This document shows, piece by piece, positions 1-10,924 of a stretch of DNA of 64,000 nucleotides. This DNA comes from Alentia gelatinosa. Its lineage: Eukaryota; Annelida; Polychaeta; Phyllodocida; Polynoidae. Every line of letters starts with the position of its first letter. The stretch's first letter is position 1. The DNA lies in assembly GCA_950022655.1 (NCBI GenBank), contig OX465584.1, forward strand, positions 61,382,841-61,446,840, read 5' to 3'. The position numbers and the translations under genes are program-made. The notes under the pieces were generated by a model. The model was not told where the DNA came from. It saw nothing but the letters and a program-made list of their open reading frames with translations, and searched no databases.

Positions 1-950
1 AAATCATATCTGTGCTAAAAAATACACCAAGGCTGCGCTGCATCTAATGCCACACTACAACCTGCAGCATCTGTAACTCATCAAATGGGATGCAAATGTT
101 GAGGTCATAGACTTGGATATACAAGTCCCTACTGCTCTGCATAAAACGTTATGTGATGGCTCCACTGTGGATTTGCAAATTTTTAATCAGATATACTTTC
201 AAAGTTTTTTTACACTCCCGTTTAGGGTGCCAAACTACTTTGCATATGACCATATATGGCAAACTCTGTTTCCGTGTATGGTAAAAAATACCTTAAAAGT
301 TGGCTGGTTGCCAAGTTGGTGACTGAAAATGACCTATAGGTTTGAGGAATCCCCAACCTTATAATTGTCATATACTCTTAATCCCACGCTCATTCATCAA
401 TAATGAAACGTAAAATTCATTCCCAGTTTAATCTGATAACAACTACGCATGCGCGAATGAGCAGCATTTCCGGTGTCTTCTTTTCTGTTAGCACTCTCCT
501 AGCAAAGTTTCTGCGCTCCACTTCCTGTGGCCACTTATATCTCTGACCCAACATGCCCCTTGGGCCCAAATCTGGCTCATACACCAATTTTGAAATATCC
601 TAAATTCTTAGCACTTTTGGGGGTAATTTGTGGTTTACTTGTAAATAGAGATGCACATATTATGGTAAATAATATACAGCAATATCTATTTTCTCAAATC
701 AGACATAGTCACAGGGATTACTTTCTTCAGGAGGAAGCACCTCATGTGTTGCAGGGTTTTGTTTGTCAACATAACACATGTGCAAGCTTGAAGGGGCAGT
801 CTAATCAAATGTGGATTCACATTATAAAGTGGTTTAAAGCTGACAAAGAAACGACCAGATTGTATCTGAAGCTCATTTAACAATTCGTATATTTCCCGAC
901 TCATAATATATGAGTTGTTCGAGTTTCAGAACTTTCGACAGAAGCCTTGT
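1..950. other. Unassigned AT-rich sequence
   Basis: No supported gene. Open frames here are short, lack recognisable motifs, and have no convincing splice borders. The stretch near 380-400 resembles the tail (ctcattcatcaa-type) of a dispersed repeat that also ends near 23770, 48830 and 52320, so part of it is probably old repeat DNA. Confidence 0.4.
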
Positions 951-954
951 TTTG

Positions 955-1375
955 AATCTGAAATGTTGGCTGGTTCTTAGAGGATACCCGGGTTCCAGTG
1001 TATTTATTACCCATCAAATACAAAGATCCCATTGAAAATGTATGGGGACTCAGTAAACCACGATCCGTTTTATAAAGACACCTTAACTGTGGTATACGGC
1101 CTTAAAACCATGGTGTACGAGAAAAATAGTCCCTTGTTACTATAGAGCAAAGAAATAGTCCCTATTGTTATACCCTTAAATGTGGCAATTACTGGGTTTA
1201 ATTTATTCGAAAAGATGGGTAATAAATACAACAAACGATGGTAATGTGGATAAGCGGCTCTGTAAACCACAAGAGGTTGACGTAGTAATACACGAGCGCT
1301 AGCGTCAACCTCTCGTGGTTTACGGCCGCCTGTCCATAAAACCATCGATTATTGTCTATGACGTGACTGGGTTGA
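955..1375. mobile_element. Foldback element family F1, copy 1
   Basis: A second copy lies at 57300-57730. Both copies share the segments reading ctgtggtatacgg and aaaccatggt, a cgatgg-type motif, and a central imperfect palindrome at 1264-1322, in which aaccacaagaggttgacg is mirrored by cgtcaacctctcgtggtt. The weak minus-strand open frames in the two copies resemble each other only because the DNA is repeated. A partial copy is at 43510-43610. No transposase is present, so it would be non-autonomous. Confidence 0.7.
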
Positions 1376-2080
1376 GGCAGAGATTAGCGCTAGCGCTGCG
1401 AAACATCTGCTGGGAGAGTGGTGTCTCATTTTGTGTTAGATTTTCCACCGGAAACACGTGTTTGGCGCCTCCATTGAATTGCCCCCTGCTAAACGTAATT
1501 AATCAATTAGGTTGTCATTGATACCAGCTATTTCTCCAGCTGAATGAATATTCATAGGCATGCTTGTAATGTGATTTCTCTAACCGAATCAAGGGCCCCA
1601 CTGACTCCCTTGTTTGTAAGGTGGTTAGTCGCGATCAGGCCTAATCATTCCCATTCCATTTTATAATTGGCATTGTTGATTCAATTGCGATAAGAGTTCT
1701 TTTTCGTATTTGCCCTTGGGGAAAGATTCGCAAACATGCCAAGTTATGCTTATGCTTTAATAATAAATCCGAAGTATCCCCCACCAAGATCCATAGTATT
1801 CACTAAGGAGCTATGTAATGTCCCCCCAGAGAACTAATAGCTTGGGTTGGATAAATTGGGTATTTCTTAATTGGCCTGCACAGTTCACTGCATTGGTTTG
1901 ATTGTCTGTTAAGTGACAATATGTTTCCCGTTGTGGATTCATAATGCCTATCGTCTCTACAATTATCTTTAGATGCGCTAATTCTTGTTCAACTCAGCTT
2001 TTTCACACCTCTCCGGTTTTTTTTCTGAGAAGGTCATAGGTCATAACCCTACAGCACGTGTCCAAGTTGGAATGAGTAAT
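1376..2080. other. Unassigned spacer
   Basis: I see no coding frame with recognisable motifs, no RNA gene and no clear repeat unit. Confidence 0.35.
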
Positions 2081-2087
2081 TAGAAGG

Positions 2088-2446
2088 AAACCAACGAGAT
2101 GAAAATAGCTTGGTTCGTACTCCAGCAACTTTGACTGCAGAGTAATTCACGAAACGAAGCTGAGTGAATTACTCTGCAGTCAAACGAGGTGGAGTGTGGA
2201 CAAGGGTATTTTCATCGAGTGGGTTTCTGATTTTATCTCACCCCGTATATCATTATTAATTGATAACATGAATCACTCAATTAGCCATTGAGCATTGAAA
2301 TTGAGTAACGTTATATTTTACCCTACCCTGTCACTTGTTTTTAACTTCTTATATAATCAGTGGCATATAAATATTGTATGGCTAACTGTGGCATAGAGTC
2401 TCACTATGTTAAGTCTATGGAGATTTATATGAGGGGTGGGATGAAT
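2088..2446. mobile_element. Bipartite foldback element, copy 1
   Basis: Hairpin half: arms near 2090-2150 and 2164-2230 with a perfect 21-bp core (2130-2150 against 2164-2184) and the tip gaaacgaagctga. Second half (2232-2446) starts with tttatctcacccc, carries atgttaagtctatgg and atttatatgaggggtggga near its right end, and closes with the inverted form of its start. The same two-part design recurs near 13.6, 16.0, 43.9, 47.9, 57.1 and 59.3 kb. No coding capacity. Confidence 0.7.
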
Positions 2447-2454
2447 AGTGGTGG

Positions 2455-3060
2455 CGATCCTTAGGGGTACTTACTGGTTGAAACCATGCACCACTGCTGC
2501 CGATTCAACAATATATACTACTGTAGTGGTCTACCGGTTCTAGTGTGCTTTCCTCACTACCCAAGATTGGATTAATCTATGTGGCAGAGGTAGACCAGTG
2601 CTACCCTATGAGGTTTCCTGCATAGGTTGGTTCAGCTTACTTTTGGAATGTAAGGAGATGTAAGATCTACCAGACTCATCACAGTTCAGGGATTACTGGA
2701 TGTTTATTCCACCAGATTGACAGTATCGTACAGTCGCCTAGCATGGAATGTGCTAGGTAGTGTAAGGTGAGGAGATCCGTTCCCTCATCCACTGAAAGGT
2801 TTCACGGAGAAACCTTACCAGTGTGTGAGGCTCCAAGCAATTCGCTTGACGCGGATGAACGTACAAGTAACCTGTCAACCTGCTGCGGACTCAGCCTATA
2901 TCTACTGACTGAGTTACGTAATATGGGTGACCCGTAGTATTTGCATACACGGTTCCGCCGGCCTTACCGCATAGCAGGGATCACCACTCGCTTCACCTAG
3001 CGTAAAGCAAACCAACCACTGCTGGACTTCCCTGACCCCTACATTACTCTTAGAAATACC
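2455..3060. other. Unassigned sequence rich in short inverted repeats
   Basis: Contains several small potential stems, for example aaggtttc against gaaacctt (2798-2818), plus repeated ctaccggttctag/tagaccagtgctacc-like pieces. No open frame of note. It could be an old structured repeat (SINE or similar), but I see no RNA polymerase III B-box that I trust. Confidence 0.3.
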
Positions 3061-3089
3061 CAACACTATGGCTAGTGAATAATATTTCT

Positions 3090-3640
3090 TTGTTTGAATC
3101 TGGAAGTCTCTCTGTTCCCCTGTTATTCTTTATCTTCCTCCCTGTCTTGCTGTCTGCCTCTCCCTCTCTCTTTCTGTCTCTCTACTCATTGATCTGTGTC
3201 TCTATCTCTCTGTCTCTATTTGTTTTCCCATGTCTGTCTGTCACCCTCACTTTTTTGGGCATCTCTCCCCTCTCTATCTATTTCTCTGTCTCCCATTCTT
3301 CTTAGTATTTCTCTCTCCCCTCTCTCTTTGTCTCTCTCTCTGTCTCCCTTTGTACTGCCCTGTCTCTATGTCGTTCTATTTCTCTCTATCTGTCTCTCTA
3401 TCTCCCTCTCTCTCCCACCTTTCTTTGTATTTCTCTCTCCCCTCTCTCTTTGTATCTCTCTGTCTCCCTTTGTATCTCCCTGTCTCTATATCGTTCTCTC
3501 TCTCTTTGTGTCTCTCTCTGCCTCTCTCTGTCTCCCATCTCTCTAATTGTTTCAATGTTTCCCAACCTCTCCTCTTTCTCTTTCTCCTCTCTGTCGCTGT
3601 CTCCACCTCTCTCTCTCTTCTTTCTCTCGACATCATAATT
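3090..3640. repeat. CT-rich (TCTCTG/TCTCTC) microsatellite tract
   Basis: About 550 bases of almost pure pyrimidine on the plus strand, built of tctctc, tctctg and tctccc units with local duplications (the cctgtctctatgtcgttct block recurs). Ser/Leu-rich frames on the plus strand and Arg/Glu-rich frames on the minus strand are by-products of the dinucleotide repeat and are not genes. Confidence 0.9.
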
Positions 3641-3947
3641 TACACACATATATGCCCTTGTCCCTTACTCCCAATCCTTTTCTCTTACACTTTTCTCTAA
3701 TTTGTTCAAGTATTTGATACTCTACAAATAACCAGCGTGAAACATTCAACATGGGTATTCGCTCGTTGTACCGTTAAAAAGTAGAAGGCCATGCGTTAGT
3801 GGGCGATTGCTGCATTCAGTCATGTCGGCAGCACTTTATGATCAAACGCTTTATGGACTTTTTCTTTTTCTTTTTTTTCCTTTTCATTCTTTCTCTCCAG
3901 ACTCAAAGATCAAAGAGATGCCGACCATCAGACAAAGCCCGATCCAT

Positions 3948-4015
3948 GTCACGTGACAGGCCTGCGTCTGTTGACCGCCATATTGGATTACCATGGAGAC
4001 GGAGTAATACGTCAT
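3948..4015. promoter_or_regulatory. Cluster of E-box, X-box-like and CRE-like motifs
   Basis: Within 68 bases: a palindromic E-box gtcacgtgac (3948-3957), attaccatggagac (3987-4000), which fits the RFX X-box consensus RYYNYYATRRNRAC, and tacgtcat (4008-4015), a half-variant CRE. Such combinations are usual in animal promoters, X-boxes especially in cilium genes. A pyrimidine run ending in ttag follows near 4160. No confirmed exon is adjacent, so the target gene, if any, is unknown. Confidence 0.4.
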
Positions 4016-4159
4016 CACCCTTTGCACGTCCTGACCCCTGCGTGTTCTTGTGGGGAATGCCAAGTGTTTGCACCGACCCCCTCTCTCCACCCCTCTCCAC
4101 CTCCTTTGCTGGGTAGACGTGCCAATATCCAAAGTTCTTTTCTTTTTATTTCTTTTCTC

Positions 4160-5160
4160 TTAGATTCAGAGCTGATTTATTTACATTATTATCACTTAAG
4201 CCTCGATCAAACAATGGAGGCCGGAGTTGGGGAAATACAGTTTTATGGAATTTTATGGAATGTGGTAGAATTATTATATTGCCTATTTAATGTGAATAAT
4301 CAATTAGGAGATATTGATATGAATTATTGATGATATAAGAGATAATTGATTAATAAAGAAACGAGTCAATTATTATGATTGTGTAATTGAAAGCCAACGC
4401 GCATATGGAGAAACAAAGTGTGTAACAGTTTTATTACATAAAATATATCACATTAATTGATTTTTGTGATTGATTAAAACTTTCACGAGATAAAACAAAT
4501 TTGATAAAACAGTAGAGGGCGATCATAGCAACTATTTTGAATTCGGCCAATAATACATTATAATAGTTCGTCATTAAAAGTTTTCTGGCGATTGATGGGG
4601 AAGGCGGGTGGGTTTCTCGTGCACCGGCCAGACGTGTTGAGGAGTGAGAGGCCTCGGAAGCAGTCTGGTCCCCTTTTATAGCCAGAGTATGATGACGTGT
4701 GTAAGGCCGTTTCTGTACATGATAATAAATTAAAAGGTTAGTTAGACATCAGGGATAAGACGAAAAGGACAGAAACGGGAAGCGGGACCATGCAATAGTC
4801 TTTTCCCAAAGTTGCTTAAAATCATTATAGATGCAACATAAGAAACGGTTGGCATTAAATTAATTATAATTTACAATTATCTTTCAAAGAAAATACAAAA
4901 GAAAAGAAGAAGGTAGCAAGTGGGAGATGTTTGGGTTGGTGGGTAAAAGGTTCGTATTTCCGTAACCTTACCCCAATGAGATTCATGAACGCATTGCTTC
5001 GTCTGTGATACAACGTAGTTGGGACATACATCAAGGGTGTCCTCAGATAATTAAGAAAATCAGTTTTGTTCTTATCTTTATTTTCTACTGCCTTTAATGC
5101 TTTCAATATTTTCCTTCCATGCAATGTGTGTGGCAGATGACATAACATAAATAAAATAAC
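4160..5160. other. Unassigned AT-rich spacer
   Basis: No recognisable gene. A minus-strand open frame at 4864-5148 has no motif that I know and lies just beyond the likely poly(A) end of the LINE, so I do not call it. Confidence 0.35.
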
Positions 5161-5406
5161 CTGCCTTTTTTTTTCTTTTTTTTTGATTTAGTAAAGCATT
5201 GACAGTTCTTTCTTACGAAAGATCTTCCACTGTTAGCAGTAGATCACAGCGGTAGTTGTACATCTAGATACTTTCGCTCATCTTAATTACTAGAGTAATT
5301 CACAGAAATAATCAATAATAGCTAGTTAAACACCATACTAGTAAAAAAAGAAAGGAGAGTAATAATGAGATAGGATAATGTTTCTTGCTTACCTCTTACA
5401 TATTTC

Positions 5407-8247
5407 TCACTTTTCATGAATGAAATACATTTCCTTTACCAGTTTTTTGAAAGATCTTTTAGTTTCACTATGCTGAATAGCTATGTCTAGTTGATTCCAC
5501 ATTTTTGGACCCCGGTATTGTGGTAACCGAAAACAATGATTACAACTGATTTTCTGCTCTTTGAACCTAACTTTGTTTGCACTTCTAGTGCGTCGGTCCC
5601 CTGTGTCCAGCAGATTAACATTTTTTGACATTTTGTAAAAGAGATTTAGTAACTGAGTATTCCGTCGCACATCGAGATAGTCTACCTTACAGACTGTATG
5701 TAAATCCAAAGTACTTTGGTAACGGAGGTTCTTAGCCTGAACAATTCTTAAAGCCCGATTTTGTAATCATTGTAAGCTGTTTACACTTTCCAGTGTGCTA
5801 CTATCAATAATAAACGAGCAGTATTCCAGGAGGGGTCTAATTATAATCTTGTAGATAGATAGCGCAATATCCCAACCTATAAATTTTCGCAGTTTACCTA
5901 ATTTAAACTGTCTAGAATTAACATGACGCTTGATCTCTTTGATATGTCTCTTAAAATTCAAATGACCATCGATTGTGACGCCTAGATATCGATAATTAGA
6001 CACTTGAGCTAACTGAACTCCATTACATGTTACTAACAAATCCGGTAGGTGTATCATTCTTCTTTCAGAGGCATGCCAAACAACCTTCGTTTTATCACTG
6101 TTAATAGTCATACCGTTTGTATCACACCATTGAGCTACCACGTTGATACAACCTTGCAAATCATTGACAGCTTCAATCGGATTACAGTTTTCACAGTAAA
6201 GTACAAGATCATCGGCATACTAGATATGTTTCCCTTTCAATACACCCAAACACATGTCATTAACAAATATATTAAACAACAATGGGCCAATTACACTACC
6301 TTGCGGTACGCCAAATCTAACTTCACATAGATTAGATACGCAACTATTAATGAACACCTTTTGCTTCCTGGAGTCTAAATAATTCTGAATCCAATTAACA
6401 TAATTAGGAGGTAAGTTAACTATACTGTGTAACTTGGCAACTAATAAATCATGAGGAACCGCGTCAAACGCTTTACATAGATCAACATAGCAACTAGCAA
6501 CAACATTACCTCTGTTTCTCCCAGTAAACAAATCATCAGTATAATCGTATACAGCATCAATGGTGCCCGTATTTTGTCTGAAACCATATTGACTTCTAAC
6601 CAGAACATTGCGATCAGTCAAAAATTCATTAACTTTGGTATACATAAGTTTTTCCAATATTTTCGCCGGGCTGGGCAATAAAGTTATCGGCCGCCAGTTA
6701 CTAATTTTATGTGCATCTCCACCTTTCGGAATAGGTATGATCGTCCCGACTTTCCAGTCATCTGGAATAATACACATGTCAATCGAGCACTGATATATAT
6801 AAGTGAACTCCTCCAATAATATTAACATTGTATCTCGAACAGCCTCACCTGAAATGTTTTGCATCCCAGAACTCTTTTTTGTACTTATTTCCATAACATA
6901 TCTGAGAACATCATCTTTATCAATTATATTATTTTTGGCCACTGTTGGGTTATCTAAGTTATTTAATTGTTCTAACAGCTTATAGAAGGCATTAGTATCT
7001 GTACGATGGAATAATTGAGAACCTATTTCTGAAAAATAATTATTAATATATTGTGCAGTCTCATCACTTGGGATGTTTTCACCAGTATCTTCATTTATTA
7101 GCCCACACTCAGTCTTAGAACTGGGACCATGAAGTAATTCATTTGTTAATCTCCAGAAATCCTGCGGTTTATTCCTAACTGTGTCTAATTGTTGCTTACA
7201 AAATTCTTCTTTCGCTTCTTTTAAGTTTTTTCTTATTTCATTGTTTAAATGTCTAGCTTTACTAAGTACCTTTTTGTCTTTAGTAATTAAGAATTCCTTC
7301 ATTTGATTACGCCTTTGTTCAATTTTGCTATAAACATCATCAGAGACCCATGGATCTTTATGTTGCACAAAGGACATATTGCGAATTGTACAACTACCAT
7401 CCAAGTAATCATTAATACCATCAAAAATAAACTTCCATAAGAGATTAGGATCTTTTTCCACCCAAAAAAGGGCCCAGTTCTTATTTCTGAAGTGATCAGC
7501 TAACGCTTCTTTACTATAATTCTTATATGACCTCCCCCTAAATTTAATACCTCTCCTTTTCTCTTTGTCTTTCTTTTTAATAGCATATGTGGGCAAGTGA
7601 TCAGAAATTAGGTCACCTTTAACCCCAGACTCTTAAATATATAGGCAGTTCGTGAACATGAGATCTAATATGGTACCAGATTGACCCTTAGGTCTTGTGA
7701 TTTCATGTATTAACTGTCTCAGCTCAAAGTCTTTAAAAAAGTCCAACAGCTGCGTTTTAGCATTATTACTATGATCCGACAGATCACAATTGAAATCCCC
7801 AATAACCCACTGTTCTGTATTACAAACTTTATCTGAATTCAGAACTCATCGCATGGAATCATATAATACTTCCAAATTTGAATTGGGCGGCCTGTAAACA
7901 ATAATAAAACTAGTTTTCTTCAGACCAGGTTTGTTAAGCAGTATAGTCAACGTCTCAAGTTCAGGTAAGGTCACAGAGAAGTCATTTAACTTTAAACAAT
8001 AAGGTGCATACTTATCTGCAATATAACAACATACCCCGCCCCCTATACGATGTAATCTATCTTGACTAAAAATTTTGAATCCCCTAAAGGTTAGTAACTT
8101 ATCATCAAATCTCTCATCTAGCCACGTCTCTGTTAAACCGATTATATCCTGATCATCAAGACCCAATTTAAGTTGTTGTAAATTTCCAAATAAGCTCCTA
8201 ATATTATTGTGAGTTATCTTGAGGCCATTTCCAGGCATAGTAATCAA
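5407..8247 (-). pseudogene. LINE ORF2: APE endonuclease plus reverse transcriptase, four in-frame stops
   Basis: One frame stays aligned from the ATG at 8247 to 5407, about 946 codons, with stops at 7846-7848 (TGA), 7633-7635 (TAA), 6220-6222 (TAG) and 5767-5769 (TGA) and no frameshift. Endonuclease motifs in order: HNNIRSL, LTETWLDE, GGVCCYI, VYRPPNS, then GDFNCD and SDHLPTY after the first two stops. Reverse transcriptase motifs: NWRPITLLP, QYGFRQ, DLCKAFDAVPHDLL (motif A), GVPQGSVIGPLLFN (motif B), and YADD (motif C, 6208-6219), which directly follows the TAG stop. Then YLGVTIDGHLNF and, at the C terminus, YRGPKMWNQL. The protein would nick target DNA and prime reverse transcription there. 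As it stands it cannot make full-length protein. No RNase H domain is seen. Confidence 0.92.
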
Positions 8248-8251
8248 GTAT

Positions 8252-9157
8252 AGATGCGAAAAGTATGAATAGAGAGGAAGTGTGAATAGAGAAGAAGTGA
8301 GGAGGATTAGGGTGGGTCCTTTCCCAGCCCAATCCCAAAGGCTATACAGTGTCTAGTCAGCACTGCACAACCGGGTGATCGGATACAATAAGATTGTGGA
8401 GGGACAGAGGTTGGGGGGGAGGTTAGGGGTGAGGAGGGGGGGGGAGGGGAGACAGGAGACGCATAAAATAGTGTCTCCGAGACTCAATCAGAATTTAAGC
8501 TACGCTTACACATAGAATTTGCCAGCTTATATGATATAATATACGTTTTCAATAAATTTTAAGTTTAATCACAATACCTTACGGACAGATGATTGCAACC
8601 TAGATAAATGAGAGTTCTCTTTGATATACTTCTTCTTTAGGTTACCTTACGGCCACCACAATACTATAACATAGTTACTACTTAAGTATATATGATACAT
8701 ATACAGGGGTTATATATGTGTACAGCCTTATATAATTCAGTACACAGTTCCGAGTACAGCTGACTCTGATATTCCACATTAGGTTACCTTACGGCCAACC
8801 ATAGTGTTTAATTCTAATACAAGATCATATAACATAAATGGCGGTGTGACAATAAAGAAGCTGAAACATAACAGTCTGGCATAAGTAGAGAAACAAATGT
8901 CTTACAACTATAAATAAATCAGTCTTTCCAATATTTTACTTCATCAGACATTTTAGCTGTACTACCTTACGGCCTGCATTAGCTATAAGTCATAAAGAAG
9001 CTGAAACATAATAGTATGGCATAAGTAGAGAAACAGATATCTTGTAAATATGAATAAATCAGTCTTTCCAGTATTTTACTTCATCAGACACTATCGCTGT
9101 GCTACCTTACGGCCTGCATTAGCTATGAGACATAAATGAATTGTATTACTACCATAC
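8252..9157 (-). other. Long spacer between LINE ORF1 and ORF2, with internal repeats
   Basis: No open frame. It holds five copies of the motif taccttacggcc or a one-base variant (near 8575, 8643, 8785, 8963, 9103; ggccgtaaggta in the sense of the element), a 140-bp tandem duplication (8852-8991 and 8992-9131), and a G-rich run at 8410-8450 (C-rich in the sense strand). A ~900-bp gap between ORF1 and ORF2 is long for this group and may hold an internal promoter or a translation re-initiation signal; that is inference. Confidence 0.7.
8852..9131. repeat. 140-bp tandem duplication in LINE spacer
   Basis: Two copies of a unit that begins ataaagaagctgaaacata and ends in ctaccttacggcctgcatt plus a short tail, offset by exactly 140 bases (8861 against 9001). 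They differ at a few positions, so the duplication is not recent. Confidence 0.85.
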
Positions 9158-9159
9158 TT

Positions 9160-9855
9160 TTAGGACCAGTTGGATACGCACATACGTATCGCACGCGTTA
9201 TGATGTTTGCGAGTTTGGGGTAATGTTCATACCGGAGATGGCAACCATCATGCAGTTTACTGTATAGGAAGGACATCTTTTCCTTGCTTGAGTGATACAT
9301 GAAGACCAAAGATGATATATGAGGGGTCGCATGGTAGTTCATCTGGTTGTGGTTGATAATCACTTTGTTAGCTAATTGAACAAGTACATCTAAGTGTGCC
9401 TGCTCCAACCACGTCGACGTGTAGGGGTTATATCTCGATAAGTCTATTCCAAAATAGGTAGCGTAGATAATTCTCACACGTCGAAACCTACTGCGGTAGA
9501 AGCATCCATCTATTTCGTTCAAGGTCGTTTTCAGTTGATCCACAAATTTCGAAACATTTGGTCCCTTTAGGCCAATTTCACCAGTAGCTGAGTTGCGCCA
9601 GGTCGTGTCGCATATGCCACCACAGAGAACTATAAAGCGTAACTCATCTTGTATGCACTCAGCCATATCATAGGCCAGATCCGCCATCATTTTCAACGTC
9701 GCACCAGGTAGACTAAGTACATCTATAACATTTGGGTCCAGTTTTAACAAATGTTGGATAACACTAATCCGGGAGTCGCCCAATACTAGAGTACACATAC
9801 CAGATGAAGTAGTCTGCTTATCTTGTTCAAACACCTTACTGGGCTGCCAGGACAT
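9160..9855 (-). CDS. LINE ORF1 region, third frame: SGNH/GDSL esterase-like domain
   Basis: 231 residues from the ATG at 9855. Block I of the SGNH hydrolase fold is LVLGDSRI (GDS 26-28, Ser28 the presumed nucleophile). A GATL glycine follows at 51, FIVLCGGICD (74-83) stands where GxND of block III is expected, with Cys-Asp in place of the usual Asn-Asp, and DGCHL (203-207) gives the catalytic Asp203 and His206. Esterase domains of this fold are known in ORF1 proteins of CR1-group LINEs, where they may help membrane or ribonucleoprotein interactions. Its start overlaps the end of the NADAR frame by 20 bases. It may be translated by re-initiation, or the two may be one protein split by an indel. 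The frame is intact. Confidence 0.8.
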   Translation of the reverse strand: MSWQPSKVFEQDKQTTSSGMCTLVLGDSRISVIQHLLKLDPNVIDVLSLPGATLKMMADLAYDMAECIQDELRFIVLCGGICDTTWRNSATGEIGLKGPNVSKFVDQLKTTLNEIDGCFYRSRFRRVRIIYATYFGIDLSRYNPYTSTWLEQAHLDVLVQLANKVIINHNQMNYHATPHISSLVFMYHSSKEKMSFLYSKLHDGCHLRYEHYPKLANIITRAIRMCVSNWS

Positions 9856-10924
9856 CTCGTACAGTGATCAGGATCTGACCGAAGTTATTTTTACCAGGAT
9901 AACTCACAGCATCTCTAGCTTGGTCATAGGCAATCCCTGCACCCCAGAATAAGTTGCGCGTGGCTTCAATCAAAGCTACCTGACCGGTTCCTACCAACCT
10001 ATCCTTCAGGTCTCCGTTCTGACTAAATTTGTCCATGGCTAGTTTACGTAGCCAGTCTTTGCTGACCTTGGCCCAGTCATTCAGTTTGCCACCCGTAATC
10101 ATTTGACCAATTCGTTTACATTCATAGGCATCTGTGGATTCGAAGATGTTACCTGCTAATTCCTGGTTGTCACAGAATAAAGCTTTAACAAACTGATACC
10201 CTTGCTCTACTGAGGTAAATGTAAATGATATATCTACATTTCCAATAGATATGTGGGTTTCAAAGTCGCAAGTATACATGTTACTCAGAAAAACTGAACT
10301 TCCTGCAAAGAACACACCTAACTGCGTTTGACAAATATGCTCATCCACACTCTCATTTCGAATTATGGGAACGACAGGTTGCTTTACAGCCTCCTGTACA
10401 TTTACTAAATCGCTTTCCATCGGTTCTACACTTCCATGAGCACTTTCCACATCACCATCATTTATCACGGTTGTTTCCAAGGGTCGTGAGAACCTCCTGG
10501 GTCCTCTGCGGGCAATGAAGTCGTTTGGTAGTAATTCATCGGGAATCTGATCAGCTTCATCAAGAGTGAAAATTCGATCCCTAACAAATAGGCAATCTCC
10601 CTCAATCCTAGTAGGAACATTCAGTCGATGCTGATACCCTTGTACCATTCTTAGTAGACCACGTTTTCGTCGAGTCTCTATAGGTTCATCAGATGCAAGG
10701 GCCACATACGCCAAGTAGGACTTGTTCAATTTGGGTGCCGTATTTAGCAATGATTGTTTACTCTGCAAATTGGTCAAGCTGATCATGATCAGGGCTGGTC
10801 TATCGCTACGTTCTGCTGACCTATATGACTTTTTGAGTCGTTCAATTCTCAGTTCATCACTTTTAGGAACTGAGACCTCAATTACATTACAAATTTCATT
10901 TAGCAGAGCGTGCAAGTCCCCCAT
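9836..10924 (-). CDS. LINE ORF1 region, second frame: RRM-like remnant plus NADAR domain
   Basis: 362 residues. Residues 1-120 continue the RNA-binding fold begun in the frame upstream (MGDLHALLNEICNVIEV, then a basic RTRRKRG-like stretch near 84-90). After a Pro/acidic linker, residues 203-362 match the NADAR (YbiA/DUF1768) family along its length: GVFFAGSSVFLSN (203-215), TSVEQGYQFVKALF (237-250, Glu240 and Lys247), LNDW (281-284), KFSQN (299-303), VGTGQVALIEA (311-321), LFWGAGIA (325-332), and KNNFGQILITVR (345-356). The usual conserved Glu, Lys, Trp and Asn-Gly positions are all present. NADAR proteins act on NAD/ADP-ribose-linked compounds, and some are reported to strip ADP-ribose from guanine. 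Finding one in a retrotransposon ORF1 is unexpected. Overlaps both neighbours in different frames (29 and 20 bases). Confidence 0.9.
   Translation of the reverse strand: MGDLHALLNEICNVIEVSVPKSDELRIERLKKSYRSAERSDRPALIMISLTNLQSKQSLLNTAPKLNKSYLAYVALASDEPIETRRKRGLLRMVQGYQHRLNVPTRIEGDCLFVRDRIFTLDEADQIPDELLPNDFIARRGPRRFSRPLETTVINDGDVESAHGSVEPMESDLVNVQEAVKQPVVPIIRNESVDEHICQTQLGVFFAGSSVFLSNMYTCDFETHISIGNVDISFTFTSVEQGYQFVKALFCDNQELAGNIFESTDAYECKRIGQMITGGKLNDWAKVSKDWLRKLAMDKFSQNGDLKDRLVGTGQVALIEATRNLFWGAGIAYDQARDAVSYPGKNNFGQILITVRDVLAAQ

Noticed and set aside
3196..3700. Ser/Leu-rich and Arg/Glu-rich frames
   Set aside because: By-products of a CT dinucleotide tract.
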